Shown: piece after piece, positions 9,282-16,556 of the stretch
Numbering within the stretch: position 1 is the first letter of the stretch
Layout of the letters: the number at the start of each line of letters is the position of its first letter
Source: Cochliopodium minus
Taxonomy: Eukaryota; Discosea; Himatismenida; Cochliopodiidae
Length of the DNA: 16,556 nt
Assembly: GCA_024220525.1 (NCBI GenBank)
Contig: JAMYWO010000504.1
Span: 4,538 to 21,093, forward strand
Direction: 5' to 3'
Translations under genes and position numbers: made by a program
The notes under the pieces: model-generated
Seen by the model: the letters and a program-made list of their open reading frames with translations, nothing else
The model's database searches: none
What the model was told of the DNA's origin: nothing

Positions 9282-10312
9282 TCATCCCAAACCTATAAAT
9301 CAACCAAATAATTTTAGTCACATCTAAAAACTTTTCAAAAAAAAAAAATTACGTTTCCAATAGTGCACAACCCAAACATACAAAAGCTCGGAACTGTATA
9401 ATAAAAAGAAAAAAATAAAAATGTTCAACAAAGATGAAATTTGAAAAATATTCAAAATATGAAATCAAATTTTTTAAAATCAAATTGAAATTGAATTAAT
9501 TTTTATCTTTCTTTGATATACTTACATTTGTTCTCCCTTTTTTTCTCCCTTCTTATTTTCGTTGATTATGTAAAATTGTCTGTCCAAAATATCATATTCA
9601 AAGTGAGAAGGATGAGCCAACCATGCATTCATAGCACCAGTAGCACTATAATAACGGAAGATAAGAAACATTATCGATAAATATGAAAGAGAACGAGAAA
9701 ATATGTCGAAAAAAGGTCAATGAAATTAAATTGGTCATAAAAAGAGTTAATGTGTTTACAATTAAGAGTAGATATATTCAAAATTTTTGATTTGATGAAA
9801 TATTGATCAATTATGGATTAGGCTTTATATAAGAACAATAAAATTTACACTCCTCCATAATATTTATTTATGCTTTAAATATTTTGAGTAATTTGAAGTG
9901 ATATCTCCTATAAATTGAATATATTTTATTCTCAAAGATTATAAAAATTTATAAAATTTATAAATTTCAGTATAGAAGTTCCAAAAGTAAGAATAAAATT
10001 TTCTATTAAAAGAATACATCTATCTATTTACCCTTCTCCACCTTTTCCCAAAGAAAAAAACCTCTCAACTTGTTGTACTCTTTTTTTGGTACCAGATTCT
10101 TTAAATACAATGGTGTTAACTTTTCCATCAACAAGTTGTGCAAAATTCTCTTCCTCCAATCCTACAGTTTTACCATCTTGGGTTCTTAATCCGGTGATAC
10201 TCTCACTATTTTCATCAAAAACAGATCCCAAAAATTTTGCATCCAATTTATTGGTTGTGGTGAATTTTTCTCTTCTTCCTTTATGAATAATTTCGAAATA
10301 TCCTTTTTCCAT
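9282..10312 (-). CDS. Unrecognised small protein, about 134-150 aa (2-4 exons)
   Basis: Exon 1 is 10312-10032, starting MEKGYFEIIHKGRREKF and ending KGGEG. A phase-2 intron of 386 nt follows, then exon 2 from 9645 (GATGAMNAWLAHPSHFEYD..). Exon 2 may end at the TAA at 9524-9522 (134 aa). It may instead splice at a strong GTAAGT donor (9525) to exon 3 (9393-9353, ISELLYVWVVHYWKR) and a tiny exon 4 (9292-9282, stop TGA), giving 150 aa. The second model uses good signals at both ends and stays in frame, so I prefer it slightly. I do not recognise the family. The first 70 residues alternate short strands with a conserved-looking DGKTVGLEEENF and could be a beta-grasp-like fold, which is a guess. 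No signal peptide; the C-terminus of the long form is aromatic and amphipathic. The 386-nt intron shows nothing else coding. Confidence 0.5.
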
Positions 10313-10580
10313 CTTTTCAAATCAACAAAAAACTTTGATCAATTTTATTTTATATAATTTTATTCCAAAAAGAAATTAATATTGTTTCAAAACAGAGCAA
10401 AAGGATGAAGAAAAACAATTTGATGCAGAAATGATATTTCAAATTAAAATATTTTTCAAGAAAGAATGATTTGAAATTTTTAAAATATTAATAAGATTAT
10501 TTTTAAATTGAAAAATTTATTAAACAAGATAAATTAATTGCAAATTCCTTCTTTTAAAATAATTAAAAAACAAAATTTTC

Positions 10581-11750
10581 TTATTCAGTTTTGGGAGTAT
10601 CTTGGATCTTAGTTCTGAACTGTTTGTGAATGAAAACGCCGAGCCAAATTAGCCAAACAGGAAAAGCAATGCCCATCAAAACCAAATTAACGCCACCAAA
10701 AGCAACCAACAAAGCACTCTGAAAGAAAGAACCGATAGCCAAACCAAAAGCAATGAAACAAAGAATAGCACAAATAAGCCCGATGACACCGTGTCCCTTG
10801 TTTATTTTCAAGTGTTTGAGGTTTAAAACGAAATATAAGACAAAGGCGATTCCCAAACAAACGTAGAAGATGCTGAAAACCCACACTGAACGACTTTGGT
10901 TGATGAAATAAGATATTTCGAGATGTCTTTTGTCTGGATTTGCCAAGTCTTTATAGTTCCAAATTTCTGCACTTGATGCACTATTTTATTTTATATTATT
11001 TAAAAAAAAAATTAATCTATAATTGAAACTACTTTTAAGAAAGAAATTTAAATTCTTGAAAAACTATTTTATGAAATAATAAGCATACCTTGTTCCTAAA
11101 TTTTCCAAAAACTCAATGGATGGTAAAATGGCTCCTGCCAAAAACAAATTGTACATAACTCTGTGAATCATTGAATATTTTTCAGTGTGAATCTGTGGAA
11201 CGGAATTTACTTTTTTATTTTTTTTTAGATTGAAATGTTTACCTTTTTCAAAACATGTATTCCTTGTGTTAACATGATAAGTGACTATTATCAATTTGAT
11301 GAAGATGGATTAAAGATTTGTCTTTAATTATAGGTATTTATTATATTTTCGCTTTTTAAAATTGTTATATCCAATAAAATATGGTCCATCATATTTGAAC
11401 ATTATTCAAAGAGTATAAAAATATGTGATAAAAATAAAATTTGATTACTGTTGTAATGAAGAAATCGATAGCGATTTGCGTAGGAAACATTGAGTTTCTC
11501 CATTCCCAAACTAAATCAAGATAATCTGCTGATAATCTTCCTTTTTATTTAATTATACAATTATTTATTGAGAATATTATATTAATGCAACATATGAATT
11601 GCAAATTATACCTTCTGGATAGACTTTTAAATCAAATGATGGATATTTTCCCTTTATTGCTCCAAAATATCCTAAACATGTCAATAATGTAGATATAAAC
11701 ATGAAACCAGCCGATACAAAAGTAATTATTGCTACTGAATGGATACCCAT
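10581..11750 (-). CDS. Six-helix integral membrane protein, unknown family (5 exons, 258 aa)
   Basis: Exons 11750-11612, 11540-11449, 11284-11243, 11192-11089 and 10980-10581. Phases are consistent (1, 0, 0, 2) and the total is 259 codons including TAA. Six hydrophobic helices are visible: VAIITFVSAGFMFISTLLTC near the N-terminus; IAIDFFITTSLIMLTQGI, made by joining exons 2 and 3 exactly inside the helix; VMYNLFLAGAILPSIEFL; VWVFSIFYVCLGIAFVLYFV; VIGLICAILCFIAFGLAIGSFF (shown in part); and a last helix through MGIAFPVWLIWLGVFI. The C-terminal tail is short and charged (KQFRTKIQDTPKTE). The first helix may act as a signal anchor. The layout recalls small polytopic membrane families, but no diagnostic motif is present, so I assign no function. 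That membrane helices cross the splice joins supports the gene model. Confidence 0.72.
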
Positions 11751-11879
11751 CTTTCAAAATATTTCCTATCTAAATAAATAATCAATTTTTTATTTTTTTG
11801 TTTATTTTTACAAATTATTTTTTTGTATCTTTCCTTCATTTTTGAAAATTTAAAGATTGATTTAAGTTTTATTTGATCC

Positions 11880-12600
11880 AATTTCTGAAGTTTGAAAGTT
11901 CACAATAAGATGTTTTTGATTTTTTGAAATATTTGAATCATTATTACACTTTGGTAAACTAAAAAACACTTCCAATCCAAGGAAATATTGAGTAAGTAAT
12001 TGTCCAACAAAAAAATATTCTTTATCAAATTCACTCCCTTTAGTATTTCTTCGTTGTAAAATAATCCCAAATCTAAAATCTAAAATCTAAAAAAGATTAA
12101 CTATTAATTTATTCATCGATGATTATATAAATTATTTAAAAATATTTAGAACATCTAACCTTCTGAAGTCCGTGTGGGTTCTTAAGAAAAATATAAATTT
12201 AAATTATAACTAATTAAATTCAGTTTTTTGAGTAAATTTCCATCAAAAACTTCAAAATTTTTATTAATTAAAGTTATTCCATCCACAAAGAAACAAATTA
12301 ATCCATAAATATTTTTCCTCCATTGCAACCCAGAATTGAAGGAAATTTTCCTATCTTTGTATTCTTTCTCCACATTTCCAATACTTTCTTTTCCAATAAA
12401 TTATAATGCTAAGAAATAACATTTTTGAGACTAGAAATTCAATATTGAACTTATATTTGGGAGGATTTGAGTTCTTCTTTTACATTTATTTATTTCCAAA
12501 AAAATTATTTCAATAAATAGATGAAATGATATATCCTTCACTTTATCTATATCGAACCAAATAATGAAATAGCTATTTTGTGAAATTGCTGAATTTCAAA
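11880..12600 (-). pseudogene. Coding-like fragments, unresolved gene or gene remnant
   Basis: Three stretches on the minus strand look protein-coding but do not join cleanly. (a) 12595-12434 is open for about 54 codons, with FDIDKVKDISFHLFIEI. (b) About 12386-12182 includes YKDRKISFNSGLQWRKNIYG and LICFFVDGITLINKNFEVFD, ending in TAA. (c) A short piece, THTDFRR, at about 12207-12178 splices well (GTTAGA..TTTTAG) to an exon from about 12069 down to about 11875, with FGIILQRRNTKGSEFDKEYF and VGQLLTQYFLGLEVFFSLPK. The b-to-c junction has no good donor in the required phase, and the a-to-b phases disagree. Either an unusual intron or a frameshifting mutation is present. I recognise no family. It is transcribed away from the TLDc gene if real. 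Nothing else is seen in 12601-12781. Confidence 0.28.
12072..12092. repeat. TCTAAAA x3 short tandem repeat at a splice acceptor
   Basis: A 7-nt unit repeats three times. On the minus strand it reads as three consecutive TTTTAGA units, each offering a possible 3' splice acceptor AG in a different position for the unresolved minus-strand gene fragments. Confidence 0.75.
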
Positions 12601-12781
12601 ACTGATTTTCTTTTTTATATTTATTTTTTTCAGTTCTCTTTAAAAAAATTAATATTTTCAATAAAATGGATTGGGAGATCAGAGTTGATTGTATAAATCA
12701 TTCCATGAATATCTATTTTGAGAGTATAGAAAATAATTAAGAAAAATATAATAAAAAATCAAAATAAAATTTCGAGAATAA

Positions 12782-13999
12782 ATGAGCAAAACAGAATCAA
12801 TAGAAAGATTATTGTCCTTAAATGAAGAGAGCTTAAATTTATGGAAAGAAATCCAAAAATCTATCCCTAATAATGACAATATAATGGAATATAATATGCT
12901 TTCAAAGGTAATAGTGAGGAGAGATGTAATAATGTTGGAAGCATCATTACATAAATACGAGATATCACCTATAAATCAATATTTCACAAATCTTGACAAC
13001 ATATTCAATGATACGCTCCCAGACAAAGAATATTTCGATCTATCATCCAGAATAAAAAAATATCATGTATTGATGGACGAAGCAGTGTTACCAATTCTAT
13101 CAGAATGGGAGAAAGTGATCAATAATGTCAAAGAATACTATCTTTCAGTACAAAAAAAGATATCAGAAGATACAGGCTTCATCCAAAAAGTAAGAAGGCT
13201 TCTTGAGATACCAAATGATGAATTTTCAGTCATTCTGGAAATGAATGAGAACAAATTTGAGCCATCTGTTTTGGATTTCGATTTCCAGTGTGATTCTTCA
13301 AATGAAATGGAGAAAATAGTCAATCTCAAAAACTTTTTGTATTCCTTTTATAGACCTATCGAATTCAGAAGCAAAGATAAAAATTATTTCTTTTTGGAGA
13401 GCTCAATTTTGATTGATTTCAATGAAAGAATAATGATGGAAAATTGGTTGATGATACTAAATGTTCCAAAAAAGAAGGTGATGAGAATATCTTTTTTAAA
13501 AATACAGAAAAAAAAATTAATTTATTTTACTATTTCATAATAGTCTGAGCTCCTTTATAGAGGATCAAAAAATGGATTTTCTTCGACCAATTTTCATTCT
13601 ATTTGCAACAACAAACCAAACACTATCACCTTTATTAGATCAAACAATTTCATCTTTGGTGGATATACTCCTATCTCTTGGACATCAGCCGGAGGTTATA
13701 AATGCGATACAGGAAGCTTTATCTTTTCACTCTCAAATCCTTCGAACATGCCTATTCTTTTCAAAATATTGAAGCCTCAATTTTCCATAGATGATTCATC
13801 TAATTATGGTCCTACTTTTGGTGGAGGAAATGATATCTACATTTCTGACAATTGTAACTCTAATTCCAATTCTTACAGCAATTTGGGACATTCTTATTCA
13901 GGTTGTCCTCATAAATTCGAATCTGTTGAAGCCAAAACCTTTCTTTGTGGTTCCTATAAATTCAGAGTGGACGAAATAGAGGTCTATCAACTCTTATAA
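12782..13999 (+). CDS. TLDc-domain protein with helical N-terminus (2 exons, 383 aa)
   Basis: Exon 1 is 12782-13477 (232 codons from MSKTESIERLL), with a phase-0 intron of 66 nt (GTGATG..AATAG). Exon 2 is 13544-13999. The domain is split: exon 1 ends MMENWLMILNVPKKK and exon 2 opens SELLYRGSKNGFSSTNFH. It then runs through the family hallmarks NFIFGGYTPISW (about 267-278), SFIFSLSNP, YGPTFGGGNDIYI (about 320-332) and the closing KFRVDEIEVYQLL. That is a complete TLDc domain to the last residue of the protein. In other eukaryotes TLDc proteins act in oxidative-stress protection, several bind the V-ATPase, and some carry BTB or LysM domains. None of those partners is seen here: residues 1-200 are helical and charged, with no recognised domain. 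Single-frame reading breaks the domain, so exon 2 would be misread in the other frame. A likely cytosolic protein. Confidence 0.88.
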
Positions 14000-14792
14000 T
14001 CAGTATATATATTTATATTAGTTTATGAAAATACTTCATCAATAAATTTTTTTTCAATCTCTAATCTTTAAATCTGTTTTGTTTATTTTGTTTGATTATT
14101 TGTTATATAAGTTAAATTTATTTCAATTAAATTCCGCTCTAATCTCCGACAATTACATTATTATAATCTATTCAATTGTCAAGTTCTATAGAAAATTTTT
14201 ATCCTACTTTTAATTTTTATTTATATTTTGGACTTGTATTTATTTTATGTTTGCTTTGTTTAAATTTTGATTGATCTTCCAATTTTTTCTATTAAGACTC
14301 TTTTAGTTTTTCGGAGTGAAATATATTTCCCTTTTAAGAGGAAGGATCCAAAAAAATGTTGATTTTATATTATTCTTTATGATTTTTCAAATTAATTTTC
14401 CATCCCTAACAAATCTTTTTCTTTCGAAAATTATTTTACTTCTAATTTCAAATTTCACAATTGTTCAGGGCAAAATATGGGAGATATGTGATCTAATTTA
14501 CGACTTAATTTGATTGATTTTGGTTTGATTTTCAATTTATACTTTTTTTTTTTTCTATTTTTTATTTTTGTGGTGAGAGAAATCTCTTTTGAAAATATTT
14601 TTATTTAGAAAAAATTAAATAATTTGAATTATCAAAATTAGGATTTAGTTTTGTCTCATAAGTGAGGAAATTATTGGTAATTTGTTCTTGTTTTGTTTTT
14701 GTTTTGTATTTAAGAGAATAAAAAAAATAATACATCGTAATAATATAAAAAAAAAAAAAAAAATTTTTAAAAATAAAAAAAAAAAATCAAAA
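14000..14792 (+). other. Non-coding spacer upstream of the protease gene
   Basis: About 790 nt between the TLDc stop and the protease ATG. It is mostly T-rich and then A-rich, with no convincing exon or RNA gene. A short open frame at 14316-14513 has no domain and a composition typical of the spacer. The last 45 nt (14747-14791) are almost unbroken A runs, a common 5'-leader or promoter feature of AT-rich protist genes. Confidence 0.6.
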
Positions 14793-15962
14793 ATGCAAAA
14801 AGTAATCTTGATATTGGCATGCATCATTGCAATCGCTCTTGCAAGTGCAGAATTCCAAGAATTTACCATTAAATTCAACAAAAAGTACGAAAATGCTGAA
14901 GAATTCCAAAAGAGAGTACAAATCTTTGAAAACAACAAAAAATTCATTGAAGAATTCAACAAAAAAGGAGAACAATACACCTTGGCAATCAACGAATTTG
15001 CTGATCTTACCCACGAAGAATTCACCAAATTCTACCTTGCTCCTAAATTCGATGCAACCAAAAGAGTATTGAAAAATCCAAAGAGCTTCCCAACAGGATT
15101 AAAACTTCCAACCACCGTCGACTGGAGACAACACAATGCAGTTACCCACATTAAAAATCAAGGACAATGTGGATCATGGTAAAAAAAAAAACTTTTATAT
15201 TTAAAAAATATTTGCGTTCATATAATAGTAAATAGTAAATATATTATATTCTTTTTCTTTTGAAAATTCTTTTTATGCTCAAAAATATTAATTTTTTTTT
15301 TATACAGCTGGTCTTTCTCAACCACCGGATCTGTTGAAGGAGCTCGTGCTATCGCAACTGGAGCACTCATCTCCCTTTCTGAACAACAACTTGTTGACTG
15401 CTCTACTTCTTATGGAAACCAAGGATGTAACGGAGGTTTGATGGATGATGCATTCCAATACATTATTGCTATTGGAGGTCTCGAAACTGAATCCAGATAT
15501 CCATACACTGCAGCTGATGGAACTTGCTCTGCTTCTTCCACCTACTTTAGAACTGATATCTCTGGATATCAAGATATTACTTCTGGAAATGAAGACGATC
15601 TTCAAACTGCTGTTGCAAACATTGGACCTATCTCTATTGCTATTGATGCAGGACAAAACTCATTCCAATTTTACTCTGGAGGTGTTTACTACTCTGCTGG
15701 ATGCTCCCCAACCAGTCTCGATCACGGAGTTCTTGCAATCGGATATGGTGTTTACCAAGGATCTGACTACTGGTTGGTAAAGAACTCTTGGGGAACTTCA
15801 TGGGGTCTTCAAGGATACATTATGATGTCCAGAAACAGAAATAACAATTGTGGTATTGCTACTATGGCTTCCTACCCAACCGGAGCAAAGGCTTCTGCAA
15901 CTGCTAATTTCACTTTGAACAAGTTTAACAAGAACCAAAAGCTTACTTTAGAAAAATTGTAA
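14793..15962 (+). CDS. Cathepsin L-like papain-family cysteine protease preproenzyme (2 exons, 346 aa)
   Basis: Exon 1 is 14793-15178, intron 15179-15307 (GTAAAA..ATACAG), exon 2 15308-15962. The intron is phase 2 and splits the catalytic cysteine codon (TG|C). Joined, the site reads QGQCGSCWSFST with Cys129. Order: signal peptide ([19 protein letters not shown], about 1-19); I29 inhibitor prodomain (about 22-80) with an ERFNIN-like helix and the [11 protein letters not shown] motif; mature enzyme from about [30 protein letters not shown]; catalytic His268 in [11 protein letters not shown]; and Asn288 in NSWGTSWG. The oxyanion Gln in QGQCGSC is present. All catalytic residues are intact, so an active endopeptidase of lysosomes or the phagocytic pathway is expected, perhaps secreted. 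The C-terminus runs about 26 residues past the usual end (from [11 protein letters not shown]), Lys/Asn/Leu-rich, of unknown role. The gene is visibly richer in G+C than its surroundings, as expected for a highly expressed gene. Confidence 0.96.
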
Positions 15963-16469
15963 ATCATCAAGAGATTGATTTTGAAAAATTAAAAAAGTTT
16001 TAAAATGTCCTATCAAATAATTTTCTTTTCAAATTTCTTTTTCACTTGATTAATGAATCACTATAATTTTATTTTATTTCAAGCACAAAATCTGGTAACA
16101 TTTCCATTTTTTTTTGAATAAAAAATAAATACGATAAAATCTTCTCATTTTGTTCCGGAGGTGTTTAACTTCTCATTCGCTCCCAACAATTCTTAATAAA
16201 TTTCTTTTTAAAACTAAACAAACAGTAAAATCTAAATATCAGCTTTCTTGCGATTGATTCTATTTCACTGTAAAAAGAACAAATAGGGATAAATTTAGTT
16301 TCTCATTGATTTTGAAATTTGGAAATGGATTTTTAAAAACAAAGTTTGAGTGAAAGATAAAAGATTAAAAAAATTATAAAAAAAAATAGTTTTTGGTAAA
16401 TTTTAAATCTTGAACTCAGTCTTTTTATAAATCCATAATCAATTTAGAAGAATAGAATACGATTAGATA
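15963..16469 (+). other. Non-coding spacer with a probable protease-gene relic
   Basis: About 500 nt of AT-rich sequence between the protease stop and the next gene. Most of it shows nothing. The stretch near 16141-16193 resembles the protease coding sequence near 15661-15712 (the part encoding [14 protein letters not shown]), but it contains an in-frame stop and small gaps, so it looks like a decayed fragment of a duplicate copy. Confidence 0.45.
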
Positions 16470-16556
16470 ATGAACAAAGTTCTTGCAAATAAACAAATTG
16501 ATAGAATAAAAAATGAATCAGTGAGGGATTTTTGGAAAAAAAATTTCGATGGAGTT
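16470..16556 (+). CDS. Partial: first exon of a paralogue of the 1560-aa multidomain protein
   Basis: The ATG at 16470 opens 29 codons that run off the window: MNKVLANKQIDRIKNESVRD and then FWKKNFDGV. The 1560-aa protein on the other strand starts MNKSICNKLLD and reaches STRDFWKINFEG at the same distance, so the two N-termini align with one small difference in length. That makes this a paralogue start rather than a chance ORF. The upstream 60 nt are AT-rich with no competing in-frame start. Whether the rest (SPRY repeats, EF-hand, ankyrin repeats, UBR box) is present cannot be seen. Confidence 0.75.
   Translation, partial: MNKVLANKQIDRIKNESVRDFWKKNFDGV

Noticed and set aside
12679-12879. Minus-strand frame opposite the start of the TLDc gene.
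   Set aside because: AT-rich shadow frame with no domain; the plus-strand ATG at 12782 opens a long coding frame.
13572-13979. Plus-strand open frames in the other two phases over the TLDc exon.
   Set aside because: Only the frame of 13544-13999 gives FIFGGYT, YGPTFGGGNDIYI and the closing EIEVYQLL of TLDc.
14316-14513. A 65-codon plus-strand open frame in the spacer before the protease.
   Set aside because: It starts at a weak context, has no domain or signal, and its composition equals that of the spacer.
14645-15028. Antisense open frames over the protease prodomain, including a hydrophobic stretch.
   Set aside because: They lie opposite a clearly coding exon with signal peptide and I29 motifs; the antisense product has no domain.
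15318-15656. Antisense open frame, Ser/Cys-rich, over the protease catalytic region.
   Set aside because: It is the shadow of exon 2 of the protease, which carries the catalytic triad.
1-16556. Search for CRISPR arrays, tRNA or rRNA genes, transposase genes and long terminal repeats.
   Set aside because: No regularly spaced repeats, cloverleaf-like segment, rRNA-like block, transposase motif or paired terminal repeats were seen; the repeats present are short and intronic or homopolymeric.

Overview
This is a very AT-rich eukaryotic window (by eye well over 70% A+T) from a protist with short spliceosomal introns (about 45 to 390 nt, GT..AG, usually starting GTAA or GTAT). Intergenic spacers are compact and full of poly(A) and poly(T) runs. 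Stops are TAA and TGA and no exon needs a recoded stop, so the code looks standard. The gene families (multi-SPRY/ankyrin proteins, TLDc, START, a cathepsin L-like protease) and the base composition fit a free-living amoeboid or amoeboflagellate protist. That placement is inference; no rRNA or other marker is present. Single-frame ORFs miss most of the genes, so I rebuilt the exons by hand from splice signals, reading-frame phase and domain continuity.

Layout, left to right: (1) + strand 203-1305, a START lipid-binding domain protein, 2 exons. (2) + strand 1449-2551, a 5-exon gene for a 233-residue protein I do not firmly recognise. (3) - strand 2756-3091, a 90-residue SUMO-like modifier, 2 exons. 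(4) - strand 3214-9075, an 18-exon gene for a 1560-residue protein. It carries two N-terminal 'FW' motifs, four SPRY-like repeats, a CBL-like FW/EF-hand region with a canonical calcium loop, about eight ankyrin repeats and a UBR-type zinc finger. (5) - strand about 9282-10312, a small orphan gene. (6) - strand 10581-11750, a 5-exon gene for a 258-residue six-helix membrane protein. (7) - strand about 11880-12600, coding-like fragments I could not join. (8) + strand 12782-13999, a TLDc-domain protein. (9) + strand 14793-15962, a complete cathepsin L-like cysteine protease whose catalytic Cys codon is split by the intron. (10) + strand from 16470 off the right edge, the first exon of an apparent paralogue of gene 4.

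The main point of interest is gene 4. It joins substrate-binding type modules (SPRY, ankyrin) to a CBL-like calcium-binding region and a UBR box of UBR4-like spacing, and no RING or HECT domain is visible. It sits head-to-tail with a SUMO gene, and a paralogue starts about 7.4 kb away. A calcium-responsive degron receptor or ubiquitin-ligase adaptor is a reasonable hypothesis, not something the sequence proves. The remaining genes look like unrelated housekeeping or accessory genes, and nothing suggests an operon-like functional cluster beyond this.
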